Of a DNA stretch of 64,000 nt, positions 1 to 9,118 are shown piece by piece. Source of the DNA: Caulobacter sp. GTDB lineage: Bacteria; Pseudomonadota; Alphaproteobacteria; Caulobacterales; Caulobacteraceae. The stretch spans positions 1 to 64,000 of the forward strand of contig JAGHZU010000014.1 in the NCBI GenBank assembly GCA_017745235.1, in the 5' to 3' direction. The number at the start of each line of letters is the position of its first letter. Position 1 is the stretch's first letter. The position numbers and the translations under genes are program-made. The notes under the pieces were generated by a model. The model searched no databases, had not been told where the DNA came from, and saw nothing but the letters and a program-made list of their open reading frames with translations.

Positions 1-175
1 CGCATCGGTCGCCGGCCATGCGCCCTTTCCACCGCGACGAGGTGGCTTAAGAATAGCGCAGCCTGAGACCGTGCGGAGAGTTCGGGTTTGTCCTGAGGAA
101 TTTCAGCGGGTTAGGCGCGGATGAGGTGTGCGTAAGACAAGCCTCCGCCCCTCTAACCTTGCCCCTGGACCGCCT

Positions 176-195
176 ATTCCCGCGAAGGCGGGGAT
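176..195. terminator. GC-rich hairpin downstream of hfsC
   Basis: Arms ATTCCCGC and GCGGGGAT (one G-T type mismatch) around a GAAG loop, 30 bases past the hfsC stop. It looks like one of the short palindromic repeats common between genes in this group and may act as a transcription terminator. There is no T tract, so termination is inferred. I see no gene in bases 1-224. Confidence 0.45.
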
Positions 196-224
196 GAGCG
201 GAGGTGGTGGGGAGAGTGAACCCC

Positions 225-1484
225 CTACTCCACTTCCCGGTCGGGAAAGGCCAGCTTGGCTGCGAAGGTGACGAAGAGGACCCAGCGGAAGTCGTTGTAG
301 ATCAGGGCGATGCTCTCGGTCAGGGCCACCAGGCTGAAGACCACCAGGAACGGGAAGGCCAGCAAGGCGCCGCGGTCGCGGAAGACGGCGATGACGGCCA
401 GGGTCATGGCCTGGAGGTAGAACAGGCCCCAGCTGACCAGCCCCAACAGGCCCAGGCCCAGCCACTGCTCCAGCCAGCTGTTGTGGGCGTGCTGGGCCTG
501 GAAACCGGCGTTCTTGCTGATCCAGGCGAAGGGGCCCCACCCGCTCTTGTCGCCCCACACGGCCTGATAGCCGTAGCCCAGCCAGGGACGCTCCTGGATT
601 TCGCGCATGACCGCGTCCCAGATCTTGGTTCGGCCTGTAAGGGTCGCGTCCTTGCCCAGGATCGCGAAAAAGACGTCGGAGGCGAACAGGATGAACGCCC
701 CGATCAGAACCACGCCGGTGACACCGGTCCAGGTGGCGGCGGCGCCGGCCGCTGGACTGCGCTGGGCGATCCAGACAAAGCCGATGGCCGCCGCGCCCAA
801 CATCAGCGAGACCAGCGAGGTCTTGGACGTGGACATCAGCACCAGCACCAGGGCCAGAAAGGCGAAGGCTCCCCACAGCCTAGCCCGTCGCGGGTTCAGG
901 AAGGCCGCAGCGACCAGAATGCAGAAGCCGAAGGCCATGTTGCCGCCCAGGCCGTTCTTCTCGCGCCACAGGCCACGCCAGGCCCCCGGGAAAAGCTCGG
1001 TCATGACCCCGATGCGCGGCACGGCCAAGCACACCACGAAACAGGCGACGATCAACACCGCGAAACAGACGGCCATCACCTCAGCCAGCTGCGGCCAGCG
1101 AAAGCGCGCAGCCAGGGCGATCCCGCCCAGGGTGGTGCAGATCAGGGCGAAGCCCCGCCGGGCGGTCTGGTCGGGATTGACCGACCAGAAGACCGAGGCC
1201 GCCACGATGCACAGCAGCGCGATCAGGAACGGCTGGCGGATCGCCACCTTGAAGGTCGAGCCCGGGCGCAGGGCGATCAGGGCGAAGCCGGCGGCGTAGG
1301 CTGGCAGGTAGCCCACGCGCAGCAGGGCCGAGCCCGCCGCGTCGGCGGTCTCGCCCACCAGGGGCAGCTCCCAGCCGCCGCTGTAGATCAGCAAAGCGGC
1401 CACGGGCACGATGAAAAGCAGGATCTGGACGAAGGTGAGCCGCGCCGGCGGCGGCGCCAGGGCCGCCGAACGGTAGAGGCTCAC
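225..1484 (-). CDS. hfsC: Holdfast polysaccharide polymerase HfsC (Wzy-like)
   Basis: A 419-residue polytopic membrane protein with many hydrophobic segments. The large periplasmic loop contains GRTKIWDAV...RPWLGYGYQ and HAHNSWLEQWLGLG, the pattern of the O-antigen ligase/polymerase (Wzy_C) family. Such enzymes join lipid-linked repeat units into polymer at the periplasmic side of the inner membrane. The chosen start is GTG at 1484, which overlaps the hfsB stop as GTGA. The reading frame stays open further upstream but only as a shadow of hfsB. Its place after hfsA and hfsB identifies it as the holdfast polymerase HfsC; in C. crescentus HfsC is partly redundant with other polymerases (from memory). 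Confidence 0.85.
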   Translation of the reverse strand: MSLYRSAALAPPPARLTFVQILLFIVPVAALLIYSGGWELPLVGETADAAGSALLRVGYLPAYAAGFALIALRPGSTFKVAIRQPFLIALLCIVAASVFWSVNPDQTARRGFALICTTLGGIALAARFRWPQLAEVMAVCFAVLIVACFVVCLAVPRIGVMTELFPGAWRGLWREKNGLGGNMAFGFCILVAAAFLNPRRARLWGAFAFLALVLVLMSTSKTSLVSLMLGAAAIGFVWIAQRSPAAGAAATWTGVTGVVLIGAFILFASDVFFAILGKDATLTGRTKIWDAVMREIQERPWLGYGYQAVWGDKSGWGPFAWISKNAGFQAQHAHNSWLEQWLGLGLLGLVSWGLFYLQAMTLAVIAVFRDRGALLAFPFLVVFSLVALTESIALIYNDFRWVLFVTFAAKLAFPDREVE

Positions 1485-2182
1485 GGCAGGATCGCCTTGA
1501 GGAACCGGGGCGGCTCGACCGAGGCCTGGTTGAAGAACACGCCCGCGCAGCGGCCGCCCGACGAGGCGATGGCGTCGCGAAGCAGGCCCGGCGGCCTTAC
1601 GTCCGGCTGCTGGGCGCTGACCACCAGCACGGTCTGGTCCATATGCTGGGCCAGGGTCAGGGCGGCCTGGGAGCGGTCGGCGGAGGGACTGTCGACGACG
1701 ATGATCTCGGCATGGCGGCGCAGGGCGGCCCAGTACTCGACGCCCGGCAGGACGTGGACCTTCTGCCGGCCGCGCAGGGCCTCGCGGTTGAAACGGGTGA
1801 CCCAGAAGCGCGGACCGCCGACGCTGTGGGCCGTCAGGTACTTGGCGTCGGGCCAGACCCCGCCGCCAGGCTTGGGCGCGGGCGGCTGGACGGTGAAGAA
1901 GGCCGAACCATCGGGCGAGGCCGGCGCGCCCGAGCCCAGGGGGCCGTAGCGTTCCGGATCGGCGGCGATGGCCTGGTATTGCGGCGAGGTGATGAGGTCG
2001 AGGTCGACCAGCCAGGTCTTGCGACCGGCGCGCTTGGCGGCGAAGCGGGCGAACTCGCGGGCGGCGGTCGATGTCCCCTCCCCCCGACGCGCGGCCACGA
2101 ACTGGACGACGTGCGCACGGCCGGGCGCGGGGGCGCCGAGCGACCCCCACAACTCCGCCATCTCGACGTTCAAATCCACCAT
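1481..2182 (-). CDS. hfsB: Holdfast synthesis protein HfsB (tyrosine autokinase-like, degenerate Walker A)
   Basis: 233 residues with the fold signature of CpsD/CapB-type bacterial tyrosine kinases: a P-loop region RRGEGTSTA at about residues 32-40, a Walker A'-like LVDLDL near 60, and a Walker B-like IIVVDSPSADRS near 160. The Walker A lysine is replaced by Thr37 (GEGTS rather than GEGKS), and there is no C-terminal tyrosine cluster, so classical autokinase activity is doubtful. Partner HfsA supplies the membrane part of the Wzc-like pair. It lies 147 bases after hfsA and overlaps hfsC by 4 bases. The family and context are clear; loss of ATP hydrolysis is inference. Confidence 0.85.
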   Translation of the reverse strand: MVDLNVEMAELWGSLGAPAPGRAHVVQFVAARRGEGTSTAAREFARFAAKRAGRKTWLVDLDLITSPQYQAIAADPERYGPLGSGAPASPDGSAFFTVQPPAPKPGGGVWPDAKYLTAHSVGGPRFWVTRFNREALRGRQKVHVLPGVEYWAALRRHAEIIVVDSPSADRSQAALTLAQHMDQTVLVVSAQQPDVRPPGLLRDAIASSGGRCAGVFFNQASVEPPRFLKAILP

Positions 2183-2329
2183 TCGCCGAATCGCCGCGCG
2201 TTCAAGACCGTTTACCCTAACGCCGTAACGCCTTCGCGCGAAAGGCGACGAAAGCGCTCATGAGACGGGAGGGCGCTGGAGGACAAGGGTTGTTTACGTT
2301 CCTTGCCGCCTCGCTCCCCCGAAGCAGCC

Positions 2330-3832
2330 TCAGGCCCGCTTGAGCGGGGCCGTGGCCAGGACCGGCAGGCCCAGGGTGCGGGAGGCCGAGGCCGGGGTCT
2401 GGAGGCCAGGGCGCAGCAACATGCGCACCAGGCCCGCACAGGCGGCGGTGAAGGCGGCGAACAGGAAGGCCAGCACCAGGACCGGCTTCTTCAGGCTCTT
2501 GCCCGTGGACGGCGCGACGGCGCGCTGGACGATACGGATGTTGTCGCTGCCCTCGGCCGACATCTGACGCTGGGCCTGGTCCTGCTGCTCCTTGACCGTG
2601 AAGTCGCGGACGTTGGACGACAGCACGTCGCGGTCGCGCGAGAGCTGGTTGAAGGTGGGCTCCAGCTCGGCCAGGCGCAGCAGGCGCTGGTTCACGTCCT
2701 GGACCTGCTGGGCGTAGGCGGCCTGGGACTGCTGCAGGGCCGCAACCTCGGCGGTCAGGTCGTTGCGGGTGGACTGCAGGGTCTGCCAGATCGGGTTGGG
2801 ACCGCTGCGGCGGGCGCCCTCGCCGTTGGTGCGACCGCTGGACACGCCCTGCTCCAGCTGGGCGATCTGGGCCTCGACGTCGCGCACGGGCTGGGCGTCG
2901 GGGCGGTAGCGGGCCAGCAGGCCCTCGCGATCCAGCTTCAACTGGGCCAGCTTGCTGGAGGCCGACATGTCGCTGTCGCTGTAGAGCACCGTGGTGGCCG
3001 GGGTGCGGGCCAGTTCGGCCGAGACGGCGGCAAGGCGCCCCTGGCGGTCCTTCAGCTGGGCGTCGGTGGCGTACTTCTGCGACTCCGCCTGGGCCTGCAG
3101 CTGGGTCAGGGCGGTCTTCTGGGCGGCGAAGTCGCCGATGTCGTTGCCCGACAGGAAGGCCTGATAGGCCGCGTCGGTCTGGGCCAGCTTCTGGGTGAAG
3201 ATCTCGCGCTGGCGTTCCAGGCCGCTGTCGCTGCCGTTGATCAGCAGCGTGCGCCGGTAGACCAGGTATTGCTCGAGGAGGGTGTTGAGCACCTTCTCGG
3301 CCACTTCGGGGTCCTGGTTGGAATACGACAGGCGGATAATCGAATTGTCGGGGGCGGTTTCGATCTTGAGGTTGCGGGCCAGGCTGTCGCGCCCCTCGGC
3401 CATCAGCTTGCGCTTACCTTCCGGCGAGGCGCTGGCGTATTTGTTGGCGGCGCTGGGGAAGATCCTGCCGAAGCCGACCTGACGGATGACGCGCTCGCGC
3501 AGCTCGCCGCTGCCCAGGATCTCCGATTCCGACTGGATCACCTGATCGACGTCAGGCACCGCGCCGCGGGCGGCGTCGCCGGCGCGCGGCTCGTAGACAT
3601 ATTCCTGACCCAGGCGGACGAAGAGACTGGAACTGGCGGTGTAGGTCTTCTTCAGGGTGGTGGCGAAGGCCAGGCCCAGCAGGAAGATGGCCAGGAACAC
3701 GCCCAGCATCAGCCAGCGCTCGCGCCACAGCAGGGTGACGAAATCGGTCGGCGCATAGCGCGCGCGGGCCGCCCAGTCGCTACGCGACGGGGTGTCATGC
3801 GGCACGCTGGTCCAGGCGCTCGTCGTCGACAT
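2330..3832 (-). CDS. hfsA: Holdfast chain-length/export protein HfsA (Wzc N-terminal type)
   Basis: 500 residues. A Wzz-type membrane domain starts near residue 30 (TM1 around WLMLGVFLAIFLLGLAF). A long coiled-coil periplasmic part follows, rich in Gln/Leu/Ala (about residues 170-410), and then a second TM near residues 440-465 (KKPVLVLAFLFAAF). It is a polysaccharide co-polymerase that should control chain length and bridge the inner-membrane polymerase to the outer-membrane HfsD channel. The kinase domain found in E. coli Wzc is absent here and is supplied separately by hfsB. It is transcribed divergently from hfsD, with 85 bases between the two starts. Confidence 0.87.
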   Translation of the reverse strand: MSTTSAWTSVPHDTPSRSDWAARARYAPTDFVTLLWRERWLMLGVFLAIFLLGLAFATTLKKTYTASSSLFVRLGQEYVYEPRAGDAARGAVPDVDQVIQSESEILGSGELRERVIRQVGFGRIFPSAANKYASASPEGKRKLMAEGRDSLARNLKIETAPDNSIIRLSYSNQDPEVAEKVLNTLLEQYLVYRRTLLINGSDSGLERQREIFTQKLAQTDAAYQAFLSGNDIGDFAAQKTALTQLQAQAESQKYATDAQLKDRQGRLAAVSAELARTPATTVLYSDSDMSASSKLAQLKLDREGLLARYRPDAQPVRDVEAQIAQLEQGVSSGRTNGEGARRSGPNPIWQTLQSTRNDLTAEVAALQQSQAAYAQQVQDVNQRLLRLAELEPTFNQLSRDRDVLSSNVRDFTVKEQQDQAQRQMSAEGSDNIRIVQRAVAPSTGKSLKKPVLVLAFLFAAFTAACAGLVRMLLRPGLQTPASASRTLGLPVLATAPLKRA

Positions 3833-3879
3833 GCGAATCCGATGGGTTCAACTTCGATCGCACCCTGGCCGTCTGCCGC

Positions 3880-3894
3880 TTAAGGCTTCGTTAC
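3880..3894. promoter_or_regulatory. Candidate CtrA box between hfsA and hfsD
   Basis: TTAA, seven bases, then TTAC: one mismatch from the CtrA consensus TTAA-N7-TTAA. It lies in the 85-base divergent promoter region, 47 bases upstream of the hfsA start and 24 upstream of hfsD. Cell-cycle control of holdfast genes would fit, but binding is inferred. Confidence 0.4.
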
Positions 3895-3917
3895 CCATTC
3901 CTGTTAAGACTTGTCGC

Positions 3918-4658
3918 ATGCACAGGCGCACCACCCTCAAGGCGGCCCTCGCCCTCTTCGTCACGGCCGGCGGCGCTTCGGCCTGCGGCCACGTGGACCA
4001 GGAGCCGATCACGCCCGCGGCCCGGCCGACGGCGGATTTCGCCAATATCGGCTATGCCGACTGGAGCGACGACGAGCCCGACTACCGATTCTATCCGGGC
4101 GACGAGATCGAGGTGACCATTCCTTCCGCCAGCGAGCTGAACAAGTCGTTGGTGATCCAGCCGGACGGCCGCGTCTCTTTGCCGCTGGTGGGTCCGGTCA
4201 TGGCGGCCGACCGCACGATCGCCGAACTGGAGGGGGCCATCACCCAGGCCTATTCCACCCAGCTGCTGCGCCCGCAGGCGCAGGTGTCGGTCAAGTCGAC
4301 CGTGCCGCTGAAGGTGTTCGTGGGCGGCGAGGTGGGCACGCCGGGCGTCTACGACATGGCCGGCGACGGCGACGCGCTTCGGGCCATCATCCAGGCGGGC
4401 GGCTTCAAGCCCTCGGCCAAGCGCGGTTCGGTGGTGATCATCCGCCGCGGCCCCCAGGGCCGGGCGATGCTGCGCACGGCGGACCTGCTGGCGGGCATCA
4501 GCAGCGGGCGGGCCGACTTCGTGCCCCTGCGCCGCTTCGACATCGTCTACGTGCCCCGCAGCGGCGTGGCCGAGGCGGGTCTGTTCATGCAGCAGTATTT
4601 CCGGGATCTGCTCCCGATCAGCTTCAGCTACGCCATCAACGGCTTCAGCGGAAACTGA
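3918..4658 (+). CDS. hfsD: Holdfast outer-membrane polysaccharide export lipoprotein HfsD (Wza-like)
   Basis: 246 residues. The N-terminus is a lipoprotein signal with lipobox ASAC (Cys23). A Poly_export domain follows (YRFYPGDEIEVTIPS... near residues 55-130), then an SLBB-type repeat (VFVGGEVGTPGVYDM, near 135-150). It should form the outer-membrane channel for the holdfast polysaccharide. The start at 3918 gives a proper signal peptide; an open frame upstream runs into the promoter region and is not coding. It is divergent from hfsA and shares a candidate CtrA site with it. Confidence 0.87.
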   Translation: MHRRTTLKAALALFVTAGGASACGHVDQEPITPAARPTADFANIGYADWSDDEPDYRFYPGDEIEVTIPSASELNKSLVIQPDGRVSLPLVGPVMAADRTIAELEGAITQAYSTQLLRPQAQVSVKSTVPLKVFVGGEVGTPGVYDMAGDGDALRAIIQAGGFKPSAKRGSVVIIRRGPQGRAMLRTADLLAGISSGRADFVPLRRFDIVYVPRSGVAEAGLFMQQYFRDLLPISFSYAINGFSGN

Positions 4659-4701
4659 GAACTGGAGACCCTCGAGCCCAGATACGCGGGCTCGGGAGTC
4701 T

Positions 4702-4980
4702 TCAGCCGTGGGCCAGCCATTCGCGCGCCTGGCGCTGGGCTTCGGCGACGTCCTCGCTGGCCATCTCCTGCGAGAGTTCCTTGCGATAGACCTTGGCCTC
4801 GACCGAACCGCGCATGGCGGCCAGGTTGAACAGCATGTGGGCCGAGACGTAGTCCAGCGGCGCGCCGCCCTGACCGGTCGAATACAGCAGGCCCATACGG
4901 AACAGTTCGTCGCCGGTGGACTCCACGCTGGGCAGCGGGATGCCGTGGATGGCGGCGGGCGGTTCGATGCTCATCATCAT
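4702..4980 (-). CDS. Sel1-like repeat protein, small
   Basis: 92 residues containing one clear Sel1/TPR-like repeat (MGLLYSTGQG...YVSAHMLFNLAAMRG, about residues 31-60) followed by a helical tail. There is no signal peptide, so it is probably cytoplasmic; such proteins act as protein-binding adaptors. Three ATG codons in a row make the exact start uncertain within two residues. It is convergent with hfsD. The partner is unknown; the link to holdfast synthesis rests only on position. Confidence 0.65.
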   Translation of the reverse strand: MMMSIEPPAAIHGIPLPSVESTGDELFRMGLLYSTGQGGAPLDYVSAHMLFNLAAMRGSVEAKVYRKELSQEMASEDVAEAQRQAREWLAHG

Positions 4981-5151
4981 GGTCTTCAGTCCCCATTTCC
5001 CCTGGGCAGACCAGATGGCCTCGCCCTGTGAGAGCAGAAAAGTCCACAGCGACTGAAGATATAGTTAAGCGCATCGACATCATGAATCGAAGCCATGAAT
5101 ACATGACTCGTTCACCGGTGTTACTGAATGTAAACCGCCGTATACAGCGCG

Positions 5152-5877
5152 TTAACGGGCGCGCTGGCCAAAGAGGACCTTTCGGGCCTCTTCCTGCGCC
5201 TTTCCGGGGGTTTGCAGGGCCGGACGGCGCAATTCCGCCCCCGCCTTGAAGCCGCGTTGGACGCCTTCACGCGCGCCCATTCGCTCGAACCACGCCTTCA
5301 CGTGCGGGAACTCTTCGAGAATGATGCCCTGGTTCTTCCAGGGAACAACCCATCCCCAGCACGCGAAGTCGGCGATGGACAATTGGCCGCAGATGAAATC
5401 CTTCCCCTCCAGCTGCCTGTTCAGCACGCCGTAGAGGCGGTGGGTCTCGTTGGTGTAGCGGATGGCGCCGTAGGCGATCTGGCGCTGATCGCTGATGATC
5501 GAGGCGGCGTACTGGCGGAAGTGGTGGGTCTGGCCGGCCATGGGGCCCAGGCCGCCCATCTGCCACATCACCCACTGGTCGATGGCCACCCGCTCGCGCT
5601 CGCCGTTCCCATAGAACTGGCCCGTCTTGCGCCCCAGGTATTGCAGGATGGCGCCGGACTCGAAGACCGAGATCGGCTGGCCGTCGGGACCGTCGGGGTC
5701 GACGATGGCCGGCATGCGGTTGTTGGGGCTGATGGCCAGGAAGTCGGGCTTGAACTGTTCGCCCACACCGATGTTCACCGGAATGAGGTTGTAGGGCAGC
5801 CCCATCTCCTCAAGGGCGACGGAGATCTTCCAGCCGTTGGGCGTGGGCCAGTAGTAGAGATCGATCGGACGGCTCAT
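5152..5877 (-). CDS. Glutathione S-transferase family protein
   Basis: About 241 residues. The N-terminus (IDLYYWPTPNGWKISVALEE) is a thioredoxin-like GST domain of the YfcG/nu-class type; the cis-Pro region RMPAIVDPDG and FESGAILQYLG bind glutathione. The C-terminal helical domain contains the usual IADFACWGW N-capping region. The start at 5877 is preceded by AGGGAGC; a frame open to 6045 has no family similarity before this Met. Likely a soluble GSH-dependent reductase or disulfide-bond oxidoreductase; the substrate is unknown. Confidence 0.85.
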   Translation of the reverse strand: MSRPIDLYYWPTPNGWKISVALEEMGLPYNLIPVNIGVGEQFKPDFLAISPNNRMPAIVDPDGPDGQPISVFESGAILQYLGRKTGQFYGNGERERVAIDQWVMWQMGGLGPMAGQTHHFRQYAASIISDQRQIAYGAIRYTNETHRLYGVLNRQLEGKDFICGQLSIADFACWGWVVPWKNQGIILEEFPHVKAWFERMGAREGVQRGFKAGAELRRPALQTPGKAQEEARKVLFGQRAR

Positions 5878-6101
5878 CGGCGGGCTCCCTGGCGCTTCTT
5901 CGCGAAGGTTTCGTTTGAGGATGCGCCCAACATGGCCGCCCCTCCCCGCCCCGCCAAGCCCCGTCCGCGCCTGAAATCGAACATCCGGGAAACTGACGGC
6001 GCCGTTCAGATCAGGTTCAGCCACGAGGGACGAGGATGGTCTCAAGGTCGAGGGAAACGGCGCGGCCTCGGAGGCGCGCCTGACCGAGAAGGAGTCGGAT
6101 T

Positions 6102-6608
6102 ATGAAGCGTTTGCTGCTCACGATCGCCGCGGTGGCCTCTGTGGCCGGCCCGATGGCCGTCGCTGCGACCGACGCCTCGGCGCAGGATCGCGGTCGCTGG
6201 GAACACGGCGGGCGCGGCGACGGGCGCTGGGACGGTCGCCACGACAACGGCCGCCACAACGGCTGGGATCGCCATGACGACCGCCGCTGGGATCGCGGCG
6301 ACCGTTGGGACCGCCACGACCGCTGGGATGGCGGCCGCCACAACGGCTACTACTACAACAACCGCTGGAGCTACGGCCCGCCGCCGGCCTACTACTACGG
6401 CCGCCCGGGCTTCCGCCCCGGCTACACCGCCTGGCGCCGCGGCGGCTACCTGCCGCCCTACTACCGCGAGCGGACCTATGTCGTTTACGACTACGACCGC
6501 TATCACCTGCGTCCGCCGCCCCGCGGCTACTACTGGTACCGCACGGGCAACGACTACGTGCTGGCGGCCATCGCCACCGGCCTGATCTTCGACATCATCA
6601 ACAACTAG
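6102..6608 (+). CDS. RcnB-family periplasmic protein
   Basis: 168 residues. A signal peptide ending near ASAQ (residues 1-28) is followed by a low-complexity stretch rich in Arg, Asp, His, Trp and Gly (about residues 29-85). The C-terminal module (YGRPGFRPGY, YYRERTYVVYDY, LRPPPRGYYWYRTGNDYVLAAIATG) is typical of RcnB proteins. E. coli RcnB is a periplasmic nickel/cobalt homeostasis protein, but most members are uncharacterised. The His/Asp-rich part could bind metal. It is monocistronic, followed by a hairpin. Confidence 0.75.
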   Translation: MKRLLLTIAAVASVAGPMAVAATDASAQDRGRWEHGGRGDGRWDGRHDNGRHNGWDRHDDRRWDRGDRWDRHDRWDGGRHNGYYYNNRWSYGPPPAYYYGRPGFRPGYTAWRRGGYLPPYYRERTYVVYDYDRYHLRPPPRGYYWYRTGNDYVLAAIATGLIFDIINN

Positions 6609-6635
6609 GCACGCCCCCAGCCTCGTTGACGATCG

Positions 6636-6665
6636 AGGGCCGTTCCGCAAGGGACGGCCCTTTGT
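6636..6665 (+). terminator. Rho-independent terminator after the RcnB-like gene
   Basis: A perfect 8-base stem, AGGGCCGT and ACGGCCCT, 10-base loop, followed by TTTGT. It lies 28 bases after the RcnB-like stop. Confidence 0.75.
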
Positions 6666-6871
6666 CATGCATGCTTCCTCGTCCTGGCCGCGGACGCCTG
6701 TTCCTCGCTGCACTTGAACACGACCTGAGGTGGCCGCGATGCGGCCATGCTCGCCGCAGGCTCGCCATGGATCCGGCGAAATGGCCTGATTGAGGGGTCA
6801 TTTCGACCGCAAAGGACCGCCAGCGTCCTCGTCACGTCACACCCCGACGTGTCAGCACCGAAGACGTTCCC

Positions 6872-7258
6872 ATGAAGACGACCCTTCGCCTCACCGCCGC
6901 CGCCCTGACGCTCGCCGCCGCCGGCTATGCGGGTTCCGCCCTGGCCCAGCAAGCGGCTCCCACCGATCCCACGGCCCAAAGCACGCAGGCCGCCCCGTCC
7001 TCGTCCTCGGGAGCGGGCTCGTTGGGCTCCTATTCGAGTCCGAACCCAGGCTCGACCGCCTCGGACAGCGCCGGGACGTCGCAGGCCGACAGCGCCACGG
7101 CCAGCGGCTCGCCAACCTCGGCCACGTCGGACACCTCGTCCAGCGCCGAGGCCGCCCCCTCGGCGACCGACGACGCGGCGCGCAAGCACAAGAAGCACAA
7201 GAAAGCCGGCGCCGAGGCTCCCGCCTCGTCTCCAGCCACGGAAACGCCCTCCAACTAG
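6872..7258 (+). CDS. Secreted low-complexity protein (Ser/Ala/Thr-rich)
   Basis: 128 residues. A clean Sec signal peptide (MKTTLRLTAAALTL, cleavage after ALAQ near residue 26) leads into a disordered tail made mostly of Ser, Ala, Thr, Pro and Gly, with a basic KHKKHKK patch near residues 108-115. No domain is recognised. Gene reality is supported by the signal peptide, GC-rich third positions and a strong terminator just downstream. Function unknown. Confidence 0.65.
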   Translation: MKTTLRLTAAALTLAAAGYAGSALAQQAAPTDPTAQSTQAAPSSSSGAGSLGSYSSPNPGSTASDSAGTSQADSATASGSPTSATSDTSSSAEAAPSATDDAARKHKKHKKAGAEAPASSPATETPSN

Positions 7259-7286
7259 GGCGAGGGGCGGGCTCCCGCCAAACGAG

Positions 7287-7324
7287 AAGGGCCCGTCGCG
7301 TGGTTCCGCGACGGGCCCTTTTTG
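7287..7324 (+). terminator. Rho-independent terminator
   Basis: A perfect 14-base stem (7287-7300 with 7307-7320) ending in CCCTTTTT. It serves the secreted-protein gene and may also stop gatB transcription from the other strand. Confidence 0.88.
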
Positions 7325-7371
7325 CTGTTCCTGAAGCTGTCGGACACCCCCCGCACGCGGGGAAGATGTCG

Positions 7372-8871
7372 TCAGAGGCCCAGCTTGCTCTTCAGCAGTT
7401 CGTTGACGGTGGCCGGGTTGGCCTTGCCGCCGGTCTCCTTCATCACCTGGCCCACGAACCAGCCGATGGCCTGGGGCTTTTCCTTCACCGCCTCGGCCTT
7501 GTCGGGGTTGGCCGCGATCAGCTTGTCGATCGCCGCCTCGATGGCGCCGGTATCGTTGATCTGGACCAGGCCGCGCTTCTCGACGATCTCGGCGGGACGG
7601 CCCTCGCCGGCCCACATGTGCTCGAAGACCTCCTTGGCGATCTTCGAGGAGATGGTGCCGTTCTCGATCAACTCGACCAGCTGGGCGATGTCCGACGAGG
7701 GCAGCGGCGAGTCGGTGAACGGCGTGCCGGCGGCCGACAGCTTGGCCAGCAGCTCGTTCGTGACCCAGTTGGCCACCAGCTTGGCGTCGCGCCCCTTGGC
7801 CGCGGCCTCGAAATAGTCGGCGCGATCGGCGTCGATGATGAGCACGCCCGCGTCATAGGCCGACAGGCCGTACTGGCTCTGCAGGCGCGCCTTCTTGGCG
7901 TCCGGCAGCTCCGGCAGGCCGGCTTCCAGGTCCTTGACCCAGGCCGGGTCCAGGACCAGCGGCAGCAGATCGGGATCAGGGAAGTAGCGATAGTCGTGCG
8001 CCTCTTCCTTGCTCCGCATCGAGCGGGTCTCGCCCTTGTTCGGGTCGAACAGGCGGGTCTCCTGGTCGATCGTACCGCCGTCTTCCAGAATCTCGATCTG
8101 GCGGCGGGCCTCGTACTCGATCGCCTGCTGGATGTAGCGATACGAGTTGACGTTCTTGATCTCGCAGCGCGTGCCCAGATGCTTGAAGCTGCCGGTTTCG
8201 CGGAACTTCTCGTAGTCGCCCGGACGGCAAACCGAGACGTTCACGTCGGCGCGCAGGTTGCCCTTCTCCATGTCGCCGTCGCAGGTGCCCAGGTAGACCA
8301 GGATGGTGCGCAGCTTCTTGACGTAGGCGGCGGCCTCTTCGGACGTGCGCATGTCGGGCTTGGAGACGATCTCCATCAGCGCCGTGCCCGCCCGGTTCAG
8401 GTCGACATAGGTGGCGTTCGGATCCTGATCGTGCAGCGACTTGCCCGCGTCCTGCTCCAGGTGCAGGCGCTCGATGCGCACGTCGAAGGTCGTGCCGTCG
8501 TCACGCTCGACCACCACCACGCCCTCGCCGACGATCGGCTGGTCGAACTGGCTGATCTGGTAGCCTTGGGGCAGGTCGGGATAGAAGTAGTTCTTGCGGT
8601 CGAAGCGGCTCTTCAGGTTGATCTGGGCCTTGAGGCCCAGGCCCGTCTTCACCGCCTGCTCGACGCAGTACCTGTTCAGGACCGGCAGCATGCCGGGCAT
8701 GGCCGCGTCCACCAGGCTGACCTGCTGGTTGGGACCCGCGCCGAAGCCGACGGCCGCGCCCGAGAACAGCTTGGACTTGCTGGCGACCTGGGCGTGGACC
8801 TCCAGGCCCAGAACCATTTCCCAATCGCCGGTGCGGCCTTTGATCACTTTGGTAGGTGCGGCTTCGGTCAT
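7372..8871 (-). CDS. gatB: Asp-tRNA(Asn)/Glu-tRNA(Gln) amidotransferase subunit B
   Basis: 499 residues, full length. The N-terminal catalytic region has [32 protein letters not shown] and the GatB signature [19 protein letters not shown]; the C-terminal Yqey-like tail (from about residue 355) binds tRNA. GatB phosphorylates or activates mischarged Glu-tRNA(Gln)/Asp-tRNA(Asn) and accepts ammonia from GatA. It is separated from gatC-gatA by about 2.6 kb of accessory sequence holding a mobile element, although all three subunits lie on the same strand. Confidence 0.95.
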   Translation of the reverse strand: MTEAAPTKVIKGRTGDWEMVLGLEVHAQVASKSKLFSGAAVGFGAGPNQQVSLVDAAMPGMLPVLNRYCVEQAVKTGLGLKAQINLKSRFDRKNYFYPDLPQGYQISQFDQPIVGEGVVVVERDDGTTFDVRIERLHLEQDAGKSLHDQDPNATYVDLNRAGTALMEIVSKPDMRTSEEAAAYVKKLRTILVYLGTCDGDMEKGNLRADVNVSVCRPGDYEKFRETGSFKHLGTRCEIKNVNSYRYIQQAIEYEARRQIEILEDGGTIDQETRLFDPNKGETRSMRSKEEAHDYRYFPDPDLLPLVLDPAWVKDLEAGLPELPDAKKARLQSQYGLSAYDAGVLIIDADRADYFEAAAKGRDAKLVANWVTNELLAKLSAAGTPFTDSPLPSSDIAQLVELIENGTISSKIAKEVFEHMWAGEGRPAEIVEKRGLVQINDTGAIEAAIDKLIAANPDKAEAVKEKPQAIGWFVGQVMKETGGKANPATVNELLKSKLGL

Positions 8872-8915
8872 GTCTCAATTCCTGGCCGCGAGGGCGGCCG
8901 TCTAACTCAGAACCC

Positions 8916-8962
8916 GTCCCTCCCCCTCGTGGGGAGGGTGGCCCCGAAGGGGTCGGGTGGGG
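8916..8962 (+). repeat. Palindromic interspersed repeat, left copy
   Basis: Begins GTCCCTCCCCCTCGTGGGGA and ends GGTCGGGTGGGG, with internal palindromes. A second copy in inverted orientation lies at 10637-10686, so the two bracket the DUF559 gene. The right copy is close in sequence over most of its length. The left copy is read as the 3' end of the DUF559 frame. Confidence 0.85.
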
Positions 8963-9109
8963 CTCGCTGCGTTCAAGGCCTGACAAATCATGCCCATGAC
9001 CGCGTCGACATCCTCATGCACCGCACGGGTCGTGAAGCGCAAGGTTTGGAAGCCCGACCGATGGAAAACTTGGTCGCGGTGACCGTCCCCTTCAATCTGT
9101 TCAAGCCCT

Positions 9110-9118
9110 TCGTGGTGG
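9110..9118. repeat. Target-site duplication, left copy
   Basis: TCGTGGTGG, repeated at 10439-10447. Removing one copy and the element restores the DUF559 reading frame. Homology at this junction continues four more bases, so duplications of 9 to 13 are possible; 9 is the value that aligns the inverted-repeat ends. Confidence 0.8.

Noticed and set aside
204..1949. Plus-strand 581-codon frame over the hfs genes.
   Set aside because: Low-complexity, Gly/Gln/His-rich translation typical of antisense frames in this genome.
225..2150. One 641-codon frame through hfsC and hfsB.
   Set aside because: The upstream third is a shadow of hfsB; the GTGA junction at 1484 gives hfsC a clean start.
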